This document shows, in pieces, positions 54,936-63,707 of a stretch of DNA of 64,000 nt. The stretch's first letter is position 1; each line of letters opens with the position of its first letter. Origin of the DNA: an uncultured Bacteroidales bacterium. GTDB taxonomy: Bacteria > Bacteroidota > Bacteroidia > Bacteroidales > Muribaculaceae. The stretch lies in NCBI GenBank assembly GCA_902776835.1, contig CACYRK010000012.1:1-64000 (forward strand). The letters run 5' to 3'. Below the pieces are notes generated by a model. The model made no database searches. It saw nothing but the letters and a program-made list of their open reading frames with translations, and was not told where the DNA came from. Made by a program: the position numbers and the translations under genes.

Positions 54936-56045
54936 TCATTTTCCGCCAGCGGGGACGAAATCGAGGTCGTCGTCGATTTGGTAGCCGTCGGCAGGTTGTC
55001 CGCCAGCATCGATGACGATGGGCTCGGGCGCAGGCGGCGTCCAGTGGAAGTTGGCGTAGACTGTGGCATTAGCCTTCACGGTGATGTCCTGCGACAGCGG
55101 GTTGCCCTCGATGTTGGTGCTTACGCGATAACGGCCGGGCTTGAGGTTCTTGAACACGTACACGCCGTTGTCGCGACGGTCGGTGTAGAGCGATGCCACA
55201 TGGCGGCCCTGCGCGTCGGCAAGCACGACGTTGGCACCGTTGACCGGGCGGCGGCGCTCGTAGCCGTCGTAGAGGTCGGGAGCGTCGACATAGACAATGC
55301 CCGCCAGCGTGCCACGGTTGTAGTGCGAGGAGCGCTTGAAGTAGTCGTCGATGCCCAGGCTCTGGTTCCATCCCTCGAGCCAGCAATAGTCGGCATTGAG
55401 ATAGCGCAGACGCTCGGTCTTGAAGTCGTGAAACGCGCCCTCGCTGAGCATACCGGGCAACTTATTGAATGTGAGCACGCCCAGGCCAACCTTGTAGCCC
55501 CAGTTGTAGAACGACCAGTCGCCGGCAATCTTTGGCGACTCGCGGTTCCACCACGACACCTTGTTGGCATAGAGATGGCGCATCACATGCTCGGCAATCT
55601 CGTCGCTGCCGTCGACAGCCGGGTCGCGCGTAAAGCCACGGTAGAGCGCGAGCGGCCAGTTTTGCGATGGCTTGCTGCCGGTGTCGTTGCTGTGCACGGC
55701 GAAGAAGAGGTCGGCGCCGCTGGCATTTGCCATGGCGACGATTTCATAGAGGTCGAGGTCGTCGGCAGTGTGATTGTCTTTGCGAGTGAGAATCACGTCG
55801 TAGCCCTTGGCCTTGAGGCACTCGGCCAGCGCCAGGCCCGTCGAGAGGTTCGACTCGCTCTCATAGTAGTCGAGGCGGCGGCCCTCGCCCTTGACGTAGA
55901 TGGGCTCGTAACGATCGTCCTTGTCGTGGCCTCCATGACCCGGGTTAACGAATACGCGCGGACGATCCTGCGCCTCGGCCACGGTGGTGGCCAGCGAGAG
56001 CGTCATGGCGGCGACGATGCTATATAATGCTATGCGATAGTTCAT
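54936..56045 (-). CDS. Exported N-acetylmuramoyl-L-alanine amidase (copy 2, short form)
   Basis: 369 residues. The signal peptide ends at AEAQ. Amidase_3 residues: His37 (NPGHGGHDKDD), Glu62, His118 (AVHSNDTG) and catalytic Glu202 (MLSEGAFHDF). A single carboxypeptidase-regulatory-like domain (GTLAGIVYVDAPDLYDGYERRRPVNGANVVL) follows, with no Ig domains and no T9SS tail, so this paralogue of the 51466 gene is probably periplasmic. Its start overlaps the stop of the second propeller gene by four bases, which suggests translational coupling. Confidence 0.9.
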   Translation of the reverse strand: MNYRIALYSIVAAMTLSLATTVAEAQDRPRVFVNPGHGGHDKDDRYEPIYVKGEGRRLDYYESESNLSTGLALAECLKAKGYDVILTRKDNHTADDLDLYEIVAMANASGADLFFAVHSNDTGSKPSQNWPLALYRGFTRDPAVDGSDEIAEHVMRHLYANKVSWWNRESPKIAGDWSFYNWGYKVGLGVLTFNKLPGMLSEGAFHDFKTERLRYLNADYCWLEGWNQSLGIDDYFKRSSHYNRGTLAGIVYVDAPDLYDGYERRRPVNGANVVLADAQGRHVASLYTDRRDNGVYVFKNLKPGRYRVSTNIEGNPLSQDITVKANATVYANFHWTPPAPEPIVIDAGGQPADGYQIDDDLDFVPAGGK

Positions 56046-56941
56046 TGCTGTGCGGGTATGTTAAGTGTTATAACGCGAATCTTTCCCTTATTGGTGGTGT
56101 ACACCACCTTGTTGCCCGACACCGAGGGCTGGATGGCACGGTCGCCGTCGGTGATGGCACGCACGCTCGATCCGTCGGCCTTGATAAGGTAGATATTATA
56201 ACTGCGGTAGTCGGGGTTGTTGCTGCTGCGCATGGCCACCAGGTAGTCGTCGTTGATCCAGCATGGCATGAGGAACTTGCCCAAGCGGGCGAGCACCTTG
56301 CCGCTGAGATCGGTCACGTAGAGGCCCTTGCCCACAGCCTCAAAGACCACCTTGCGGCCGCTGGGCGACACACTGGGCCACAAATACATGGGGCACTCGC
56401 CGGCGGGCGAGGTCATGCGCTCACGGCCGTCGGGCATGACGACGTAGAGGCGCGGCCCGCGGGCATAGGCGAAGGGCTTATTCACGCGGCCAATCACCTT
56501 GCGGTCGCGCTCGCCGAGCATCACCAGGCCGTCGCCGGCCGGGATGGCCTGCACGGCACCGTGTTGCGCGGGCAGCACAGTGGTGGTTTGCCCGGTGGCG
56601 GGGTCGTAGCAGTGCCCGGTGCGGTGAATGAGGTTGCCACGCACGCGCTCCTGGGTCACATAGTAGACCTTGCCGTCGGGGCCAAAACGGGCATCGAAAC
56701 CGGGATAGCCTTTGCTGGCTATGGTCGTGGTGCGGTTGCCGGTGGAGTCCATCTCCAGGATTTTCAGGTTTACGGCATCGGTGGGCGCGTACACCAACTT
56801 GGTGCCGTCGGGGCTCAACTGCGGAAAATATCCTCCGGCATCGACCAGCGTAACGGTCGACTGAACGTATACCGACTGGCCCATGGCGGCAAGCGCCACC
56901 ACAGCAGTCAGGGTGATGAATATGTGTCGCAGAGTAGTCAT
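56042..56941 (-). CDS. Exported TolB/PD40-type beta-propeller protein (copy 2)
   Basis: 299 residues from the ATG at 56941, which gives a signal peptide (MTTLRHIFITLTAVVALAAMG); an upstream start at 56974 is less likely. The propeller strands match those of copy 1 (GYFPQLSPDGTKLVYAPTD, ARFGPDGKVYYVTQER, LWPSVSPSGRKVVFEAVGKGLYVTDLSG, QPSVSGNKVVYTTNKGKI). It overlaps the amidase gene by four bases. The pair and its copy at 51466-54794 have the same order. Confidence 0.8.
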   Translation of the reverse strand: MTTLRHIFITLTAVVALAAMGQSVYVQSTVTLVDAGGYFPQLSPDGTKLVYAPTDAVNLKILEMDSTGNRTTTIASKGYPGFDARFGPDGKVYYVTQERVRGNLIHRTGHCYDPATGQTTTVLPAQHGAVQAIPAGDGLVMLGERDRKVIGRVNKPFAYARGPRLYVVMPDGRERMTSPAGECPMYLWPSVSPSGRKVVFEAVGKGLYVTDLSGKVLARLGKFLMPCWINDDYLVAMRSSNNPDYRSYNIYLIKADGSSVRAITDGDRAIQPSVSGNKVVYTTNKGKIRVITLNIPAQQ

Positions 56942-57050
56942 AATTGTCGTGTGTAATGAAAAATGCGGCTGCAAAGTTACGGATTTTACGCCGATTGGCT
57001 ATGCTCATGCAACGAGAATTGTCATTTTTTAAGTTTGGTTATAATATTGA

Positions 57051-57095
57051 CACACAGCGTGCGGCACAAAAAACTGAGGTGCAGCACGCTGTGTG
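57051..57095. terminator. 12-bp inverted repeat after the DUF4886 gene
   Basis: CACACAGCGTGC (57051-57062) is perfectly complementary to GCACGCTGTGTG (57084-57095). It sits 19 bases past the stop of the 57114 gene on the minus strand and has no clear T run, so it may be a stabilising hairpin or a terminator that needs Rho. Confidence 0.5.
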
Positions 57096-57113
57096 TGAAT
57101 AGCCGTAAAAAAG

Positions 57114-58250
57114 TTACCGGCCCAGTATCAGGTTTATCATTATGTTGATGTCGTTGCCGTCGACGACACCGTCGCGATTGATGTCGGCAGGGTCGTCGGG
57201 CTGCGTCTCAATCTTTCCGAGCACAGTCGAGAAGATGATGTTGAGGTCGGCGCCATCGATGTAGCCGTCGGCATTAACATCCTCGGGCTCAGGATACTCT
57301 GGCAGGGGCCACACGGGAATGGTGCGCTCATAAGGATGCGCCATGGCATCGAGGGCGCAAATCTTGCCCCACTTTCGCGAGCGCTCCCCCACCCCGTATA
57401 CCACGCCACGCTGGTCGGGGCGACGAATCGTCAAGAGCCAGTGGTTGGTCACATCAAAGTTTTCGCTCCACAGGTCGTACTCAATGCCCAGGTCGTCGAG
57501 GATGGTCATGGCGGCAATCCAGTTCTCAATAAGACAAGGCAAGCCCTCCTGCAGGTGCATGCCGTCCTTGCTCAAGTGGCCGTAGTCGCCCATGGCGTCG
57601 AGATCCGAAGCACGCGCGTTCTGGATGCCCGTGCCACACGGCATGATGATGTCGATGGGTGTCTCGTCGATCACGCGCCTGGAGCACGCCGCCACGTCGT
57701 AGAACATGTTCAGGCTGGAGCCGTCGGGCAGGCGGTGGTAGCCGTCGGCATACGATGGCGTGAGCATCCAAATGTACTTCTTCTGCGGATTGGTAGCCAA
57801 TGAGTCGATCCAGTGCATAAGCAAGTCGAGGTAAGGCTGATACAGGTCGTAGTCGCGGCTTTGTGAACTCACCTGCTGCAAGATGATGTAGTCCCACGGC
57901 TCGTTGCGCACGGCATATTTGATGCCCACGGCGTACTCTGGGTACTCCTGGAACCATCGCTCGCGGTTCACGGTCTTGTAATAATGTCGGTAAGGCCTTC
58001 CGACCTGCACTGCCGTCTCCCAATGCCACTGCAGGCCTGAGCCGCTGCCGCACAGCACGCCCAGTGTCATGTCGACATCGGGTGCCAGGCTGTGGATAAT
58101 CCAGGGTAAGTAGCCGAAAGCGTCGGTCGAGAAGCTGTTGCCAATCGACAGCACACGCACCTCGCGCCCTTGTGCGGGCAGGGCCGCCGCAGCAACGAGC
58201 AGCAGCGCGGCCAGCGATTTCACGACGTGATTAAAGCTTGACATATTCAT
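57114..58250 (-). CDS. Exported DUF4886/SGNH-like protein with dockerin-type tail
   Basis: 378 residues. The signal peptide ends near PAQG. SGNH-type residues are visible: Ser in LSIGNSFSTDAFGYLP, a Gly/Asn region in LQQVSSQSRD, and HLSKDGMHLQEGLP (Asp/His block near the C-terminus of the domain). The last 70 residues hold two dockerin-like repeats (DVNADGYIDGADLN and DINRDGVVDGNDIN) ending in INLILGR. No cohesin or scaffoldin is seen in the window. It probably hydrolyses an ester on a polysaccharide or lipid. It lies between the nuo operon and the propeller-amidase module. Confidence 0.8.
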   Translation of the reverse strand: MNMSSFNHVVKSLAALLLVAAAALPAQGREVRVLSIGNSFSTDAFGYLPWIIHSLAPDVDMTLGVLCGSGSGLQWHWETAVQVGRPYRHYYKTVNRERWFQEYPEYAVGIKYAVRNEPWDYIILQQVSSQSRDYDLYQPYLDLLMHWIDSLATNPQKKYIWMLTPSYADGYHRLPDGSSLNMFYDVAACSRRVIDETPIDIIMPCGTGIQNARASDLDAMGDYGHLSKDGMHLQEGLPCLIENWIAAMTILDDLGIEYDLWSENFDVTNHWLLTIRRPDQRGVVYGVGERSRKWGKICALDAMAHPYERTIPVWPLPEYPEPEDVNADGYIDGADLNIIFSTVLGKIETQPDDPADINRDGVVDGNDINIMINLILGR

Positions 58251-58260
58251 TAAAAATTAT

Positions 58261-58292
58261 GGTGCCTCGCGACTGCATAGCCATGAGGCACC
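58261..58292 (-). terminator. Terminator of the nuo operon
   Basis: GGTGCCTC (58261-58268) pairs with GAGGCACC (58285-58292). On the minus strand it is followed by ATAATTTTT, shortly after the nuoN stop at 58310. Confidence 0.7.
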
Positions 58293-58309
58293 ACATTGTT
58301 ATTCAGTTA

Positions 58310-59770
58310 TTAGCCAATGGCGGGAAAGAAACTCGCCATGCTGGCCGTAGTCTGGTTGAGGAAGGCATAGATGCCACTTGCCAGACCCACTGCGATGATA
58401 CCCATCACGCAGATAGTGAGGCCCAGTTCCTCGGTCCAGTGACTGTCGATGTAAGGCACTGCGCAGTCGTCCTGACGGATGAACATTGCCTTGACCACCA
58501 GCAGATAGTAGTAGAGCGAGATGATGGTGTTGACCAATGCGATGAACACCAGCACATAGATTGCCACCGTGCCCTGGTTAGCAGCCCCCATGAAGATGAA
58601 GAACTTGCTGAAGAAGCCGGCGAACGGCGGAATGCCACCCAACGAGAACATGGCGAGCATCATGGTGAAAGCCAGCCAGGGGTTGGTGCGGAACAAGCCG
58701 TTGTAATCGTCCATCGTCACCTTGCCGGTAGCGCGCTCGATTACGGCAATCACGCCGAAGGCGGCAAGGTTGCTGAAGATGTACACCAGCACATAGTACA
58801 TCATCGACGCCATACCCACCGTGCTGTAGGCAATCACGCCAAGCATGATGTAACCGGCCTGCGAAATCGACGAATAAGCGAGGAATCGCTTGAGGTTGCG
58901 CTGACGCATGGCAAACAGGTTACCGATGGTGATGGTGAGCACGATGATGGCATAGAGCATCCACTCCCACACTTGCGAGTAAATCGAGCCAAACGCCTGC
59001 ACCAGGATAACCAGGAAGGCAAATGCCGCGGCACCCTTGCTGATAACCGACAGGTAACTGGTAACAGCCGTCGGAGCACCCTGATAGACGTCGGCAGTCC
59101 ACTGGTGGAAGGGCACAAGCGAGAGTTTGTAACCCACACCGGCGATGACAAACGCCACAGCGACAATCAGCAGCGGGTTGGCCGTGGTGACGGCCATTGC
59201 GATATCGTTGAAGTAGAGCGTGCCGGCCAAGCCGTAAACAAACGAAATGCCGAGCATAAAGATTGCGCTCGAGAATATCGCGGTAAATACGTATTTTGCT
59301 GCCGCCTCACGGCTCTCGTAGTAGCGCTTCTCGAAGGCCGCCAGTGCCGCGATGGGCAGCGAAGCGGTCTCCAGGCCGATGACAAAGAGCAGGAAGTGGC
59401 GCGACGAAATCATCAGGAACATGCCGAACAGAGTGAGCAGGATGAGTTCATAGAACTCGCCGCGGCGCACACTCACGAAGTCGTCGTTGGTCCACTTCAC
59501 AGCCTGCAGTAGCACGATAAACACACCCACGTTGAGCACATTCTTCATCACCCACGTGGCCGGGGTGCTCTCGAACATTGCGCCGAAAGCCTCGCCAAAG
59601 CCCATGGGAATGAATGCCAGAACGGTGTAGATGGCAAACAGTATCGTGGTGAACAACGGCAGCATGCGCTGCGACCGTTGCGGCATAAAAGTGTCGTAAA
59701 GAAACACGAGCAGGAACACAAGCAGTAACCCTATTTCCTGCGGCATCATTAAAAATTGCGAATAATCCAT
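58310..59770 (-). CDS. nuoN: NADH-quinone oxidoreductase subunit N
   Basis: 486 residues, about 14 transmembrane helices. It is one of the three antiporter-like subunits of the membrane arm of complex I, which pumps protons during electron transfer to quinone. Blocks such as ETASLPIAALAAF, KLSLVPFHQWTADVYQGAPTAV and LKRFLAYSSISQAGYIMLG contain the conserved Lys and Pro residues of the channel. It follows nuoM by 38 bases and is the last gene of the operon. Confidence 0.95.
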   Translation of the reverse strand: MDYSQFLMMPQEIGLLLVFLLVFLYDTFMPQRSQRMLPLFTTILFAIYTVLAFIPMGFGEAFGAMFESTPATWVMKNVLNVGVFIVLLQAVKWTNDDFVSVRRGEFYELILLTLFGMFLMISSRHFLLFVIGLETASLPIAALAAFEKRYYESREAAAKYVFTAIFSSAIFMLGISFVYGLAGTLYFNDIAMAVTTANPLLIVAVAFVIAGVGYKLSLVPFHQWTADVYQGAPTAVTSYLSVISKGAAAFAFLVILVQAFGSIYSQVWEWMLYAIIVLTITIGNLFAMRQRNLKRFLAYSSISQAGYIMLGVIAYSTVGMASMMYYVLVYIFSNLAAFGVIAVIERATGKVTMDDYNGLFRTNPWLAFTMMLAMFSLGGIPPFAGFFSKFFIFMGAANQGTVAIYVLVFIALVNTIISLYYYLLVVKAMFIRQDDCAVPYIDSHWTEELGLTICVMGIIAVGLASGIYAFLNQTTASMASFFPAIG

Positions 59771-59808
59771 ATCTTATTATACGATTTTCTAATTCAACAC
59801 TTTCATTA

Positions 59809-61341
59809 TCACATCACTACAGGGAAAAATGCCTTCAACGCATTCACCACAGGCACAAAACTGTCGCTGATGATGTTGACGAAGAAGTTGGGGAAGCAAC
59901 CAATTGCTGCCACAGCCAGGATAAGCGTGGCTGTCGACAAGCGCTCGTCCCACGAGGCATCGGTGAGTTCGCGGTGATGCTCGTTCTGCACGGCGCCAAA
60001 GAGCAATTTGGCCACCACACGCAGGATGTAGACCGCGGTGATGACAATCGAACTGGCACCGATAATGGTGAGGGTGCGGCGGAACACGTCGGCATTCTCA
60101 TACGAGCCGATGAAGATTGTCATCTCGGCCACGAAGCCACTCAGGCCCGGCAAGCCGAGCGAGGCAAGTCCGGCAAGCACATATCCCACACCCAGGTAAG
60201 GCATGATGTGCATCATGCCGCCCATCTCGCGGATGTCGCGGGTGTGCGTGCGTCCGTAAATCATACCGATGAGGGCAAAGAAGAGTGCCGTCATCAGACC
60301 GTGCGAGAGCATTTGCAGCACGGCACCGGTCATTGCCGTCTGGTTGAACATCAGGATGGCGAAGAGAACCATGCCACAGTGGCTCACACTACTGTAAGCA
60401 TTGATGTACTTGAGGTCGGTCTGCACACATGCGCTAAATGCACCGTAGACGATGCTGATGCCGGTGAGCGTGAGGAAAATCCATCCCAACTGCGCTGCGG
60501 CAAAGGGCATCAGGTAGATAGCCACGCGGAAGCAGCCATAGCCTCCCAACTTCATCAGCACGCCGGCGTGAAGCATCGACACTGCTGTGGGCGCGCTGGC
60601 ATGACCATCGGGCGACCAAGTGTGGAACGGGAACATTGCGCCAAGCACGCCGAATCCCACAAAGGTGAGCGGGAAGAGCCACATCTGCCAGTTGTGCGGA
60701 ATGGCATCGTAGCGCACGATGTCCAGGATGTTCATAGTGTGAGGAATGCCCTCGGGTGTGCTGTGGAAATAGATGCCGATGATGCCAAGCATCAGGAATG
60801 CCGAGCCGCCCATAAGCATGAGCGTAAGTTTCATGGCACTATAGTTCTTGTTGCCCGAGCCCCACACGCCAATGAGCAGGTACATGGGAATCAGAGCCAC
60901 CTCGTAGAACATGAACATGGTGAACAGGTCGATCGAGATGAAGAAGCCAAACACGCCCGTGCTGAGCAAGAAGAACCACATGAAGAACTGCTTGGGAAGC
61001 GGGTTCATCTTCCACGAGGCAAACACGCCGGCAAAGACGATAAATGCCGAGAGCAAAATCATCACCACCGACACGCCGTCGACGCCAAGAGCAAGTTTGA
61101 TATTAAATGGTGCATACCACATCACCGACGTCTGCAGAATCATCTCGGCCTGGTTGCCCATGCCGCGCTCATGCAGGAAGATGTAGACCAGATAAGCGGC
61201 GAGAGCCACAAGCACGGTGGCGCCCACTGTGGCAACGGTCCGGATAGCAGCCATGCCCCTATTATTGCACACTGCCAAACCCAGCAGAGTCACCAGTGGC
61301 ACAATCACGAAATAAATAAGTATGTTACTGAATATTTCCAT
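59809..61341 (-). CDS. nuoM: NADH-quinone oxidoreductase subunit M
   Basis: 510 residues, about 14 transmembrane helices. Membrane-arm antiporter-like subunit of complex I. Family motifs: ALGVDGVSVVMILLSAF, FYEVALIPMYLLIGVWGSGN, MFPFHTWSPDGHASAPTAVSMLHAGVLMKLGGYG and DLKYINAYSSVSHCGM. It lies between nuoL and nuoN with 34- and 38-base gaps. Confidence 0.96.
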   Translation of the reverse strand: MEIFSNILIYFVIVPLVTLLGLAVCNNRGMAAIRTVATVGATVLVALAAYLVYIFLHERGMGNQAEMILQTSVMWYAPFNIKLALGVDGVSVVMILLSAFIVFAGVFASWKMNPLPKQFFMWFFLLSTGVFGFFISIDLFTMFMFYEVALIPMYLLIGVWGSGNKNYSAMKLTLMLMGGSAFLMLGIIGIYFHSTPEGIPHTMNILDIVRYDAIPHNWQMWLFPLTFVGFGVLGAMFPFHTWSPDGHASAPTAVSMLHAGVLMKLGGYGCFRVAIYLMPFAAAQLGWIFLTLTGISIVYGAFSACVQTDLKYINAYSSVSHCGMVLFAILMFNQTAMTGAVLQMLSHGLMTALFFALIGMIYGRTHTRDIREMGGMMHIMPYLGVGYVLAGLASLGLPGLSGFVAEMTIFIGSYENADVFRRTLTIIGASSIVITAVYILRVVAKLLFGAVQNEHHRELTDASWDERLSTATLILAVAAIGCFPNFFVNIISDSFVPVVNALKAFFPVVM

Positions 61342-61375
61342 ATCGTTATTATCGAATTGTTAGGACCGTTATCAT

Positions 61376-63373
61376 TTAAAATACCAACACGCATATCAGC
61401 GTAATCACTGCCAGCAGCAGCGCGCCGAGGAAGTAAACCACCACATAGCCCTGGATGCTGCCCGATTGCAGGCGACGCACACCGTAAGCGGCATGCTGTG
61501 TACCCACAGCGAGCATATTCATGAAGCCGTCGATAATAGCACGGTCGAACCATGCGATGGGCTTGCAGATGCCCTGGAAAATCACCTTGTGAGTGATAAA
61601 CTGGTAGAGTTCGTCCATGTAGAAGCGCTTGTAAGCGGCCGTCCACAAGCCACGGCACGACGATGCCATGCGCTCGGGCAGCGGGTTCTCCTTGTAGTAC
61701 ATCTTGAACGCGAGGCCGATGCCCACCAGGGCCACCAGCACGCTGGTGCCGGCCACCGTCCAATCGAGTTGGGTGTGCAGGTGACCGCCGTCCCACGTGA
61801 CCATGTTGTGAGCCGGGACAAAGCCGGCGACAATCGAAATCACGGCCAGGATAATCAGCGGCAGCGTCATGGTCCAAGGCTGGTCCTTGGGCTCATGCTC
61901 GGTGTGCACTTCGTGTTTATTCCAGAAGAAGATAAGGAAGTAGATGCGGAACATATAGAAGGCGGTGAGGCCGGCGACCATAGTCATCCAGATGCCCCAA
62001 CCCAGGCCCTTGTTGTAGCAAGCCACGAGAATCTCGTCCTTGCTCCAGAATCCGGCGAACGGCGGGATGCCCGCGATGGCCAGACAGCCAATCAGGAAGG
62101 CGATGCTGGTGATGGGCATGTACTTGTGCAGGCCATGCATGTCGCTGTTCTCGTTGCTGTGCACGGCATGGATGATTGCGCCGGCGCACAGGAAGAGCAA
62201 CGCCTTGAACATTGCGTGTGTGAACAAGTGGAACATCGAAGCCATGTAGCCCAGGCCGTAGCCCTCGTGAATCTCGATGAGCGCGCCGTCGGCACTGCTC
62301 ACGGCCAGCGACGTCATCATGAAAGCGATTTGCGAGATGGTGGAGAACGCCAGGGCGCGCTTGATGTCGCTCTGCACGCAGGCGATTGCCGCGGCATAGA
62401 ATGCGGTGAATGCACCCACGACAAGAATCACGTCCATAGCGGCCTGGCACACCACGTAGAGCGGGAACAGGCGAGCCACCAGGAACACACCGGCAACCAC
62501 CATGGTGGCGGCATGAATCAGCGCCGACACAGGGGTCGGGCCCTCCATGGCGTCGGGCAGCCAGATGTGCAGCGGGTACATGGCACTCTTGCCGGCGCCA
62601 CCAATGAAGATAAAGGTCAGCGCCCACGTCATTGCCGAGCAACCCATGAATGTTGCCACTCCGGGATTGCCGATAATCGACTGTGCCACCTCGAGCGAAT
62701 TGGCATGATTCGAGCCGAACACGAGCGTGTCGAAGTCGAAACTGCCCGAGTAGTAACTCAGAATCATGATACCCACCAGGAAGAAGAAGTCGGCCAAGCG
62801 GGTGACGATGAACGCTTTCTTGCTGGCATGGTTGGCAGCGGGCGAAGTGTAATAGAATCCGATGAGAAGATAAGACGATACGCCCACCATCTCAAAGAAG
62901 ATGAAGATTTGGAACAGGTTGGTGGCAACAACCAGGCCCAGCATCGAGAAGGTGAACAATGCCAGGAAGGCATAGTAGCGCTGGAAGCCCTTCTCGGCGT
63001 TGCCGTGGTGGTCGCTCATGTAGCCCAAACTGTAGAGGTGGACCATGAACGACACCGTGGTGATTACCACAAGCATCATGGCAGCGATGGGGTCGAGCAT
63101 GATGCCCATGCGCACCACCAGCGTCTTGGTGAACGAGAGCCAGTCGGGGTTCCACACCGTGATTGCCTGGCGAACGCCGTCGACCACCTGTCCCTGGCCT
63201 GTGCCAAAGAAATAGGTCAACGCCACGCCATAAGCCAGCACGGTTGTCACCAGCATGCCCAGCACGCCCAGTACACCAGTGAGTTTTCTACTCATTTTCA
63301 CCCCGGCGAGTCCTAAGAACAGGAACATAAACAGGGGGATGGCAATAACTGCGATGGTATAATTGAATGGCAT
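61376..63373 (-). CDS. nuoL: NADH-quinone oxidoreductase subunit L
   Basis: 665 residues. It is the largest antiporter-like subunit and carries the long lateral helix that ties the membrane arm together. Motifs: VGVSSYLLIGFYYT, GKSAMYPLHIWLPDAMEGPTPVSALIHAATMVVAGVFL, SDIKRALAFSTISQIAFMM, KSDEI-like FWSKDEILVACYNKG, and a C-terminal helix (YVVVYFLGALLLAVITLI). It lies four bases after nuoK. Confidence 0.96.
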   Translation of the reverse strand: MPFNYTIAVIAIPLFMFLFLGLAGVKMSRKLTGVLGVLGMLVTTVLAYGVALTYFFGTGQGQVVDGVRQAITVWNPDWLSFTKTLVVRMGIMLDPIAAMMLVVITTVSFMVHLYSLGYMSDHHGNAEKGFQRYYAFLALFTFSMLGLVVATNLFQIFIFFEMVGVSSYLLIGFYYTSPAANHASKKAFIVTRLADFFFLVGIMILSYYSGSFDFDTLVFGSNHANSLEVAQSIIGNPGVATFMGCSAMTWALTFIFIGGAGKSAMYPLHIWLPDAMEGPTPVSALIHAATMVVAGVFLVARLFPLYVVCQAAMDVILVVGAFTAFYAAAIACVQSDIKRALAFSTISQIAFMMTSLAVSSADGALIEIHEGYGLGYMASMFHLFTHAMFKALLFLCAGAIIHAVHSNENSDMHGLHKYMPITSIAFLIGCLAIAGIPPFAGFWSKDEILVACYNKGLGWGIWMTMVAGLTAFYMFRIYFLIFFWNKHEVHTEHEPKDQPWTMTLPLIILAVISIVAGFVPAHNMVTWDGGHLHTQLDWTVAGTSVLVALVGIGLAFKMYYKENPLPERMASSCRGLWTAAYKRFYMDELYQFITHKVIFQGICKPIAWFDRAIIDGFMNMLAVGTQHAAYGVRRLQSGSIQGYVVVYFLGALLLAVITLICVLVF

Positions 63374-63377
63374 ATCG

Positions 63378-63689
63378 TTAGAATTTCAGTTTATTGATTT
63401 GGTTGATATCCACATTCTTGATTGCCCTGAACACATTGATGATGATTGCCAGAGCGAGCGCCGTTTCGGCGGCGGCTATAGCGATGGCAAACAGCGTGAA
63501 GAACATGCCCTCAAACTGACCGGGGAACAAGAAGCGGTTGAACACTACAAAGTTGATGTCGACCGAGTTGAGCATCAACTCGAGCGAAATCATGATGGCA
63601 ATCATATTTTTCCGGGTAAGGAACCCGTACACTCCGCACCCAAACATTATTATGCTTGGAATGAGATACATAAGTAAGGTAAGATTCAT
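63378..63689 (-). CDS. nuoK: NADH-quinone oxidoreductase subunit K
   Basis: 103 residues, three transmembrane helices. The small complex I subunit contains the conserved glutamate in SLELMLNSVDINFVVF. The last helix region, FAIAIAAAETALALAIIINVFR, is the usual one. It lies 18 bases after nuoJ and 4 bases before nuoL. Confidence 0.95.
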   Translation of the reverse strand: MNLTLLMYLIPSIIMFGCGVYGFLTRKNMIAIMISLELMLNSVDINFVVFNRFLFPGQFEGMFFTLFAIAIAAAETALALAIIINVFRAIKNVDINQINKLKF

Positions 63690-63707
63690 AACTGGTCTCC
63701 TTTCTTG

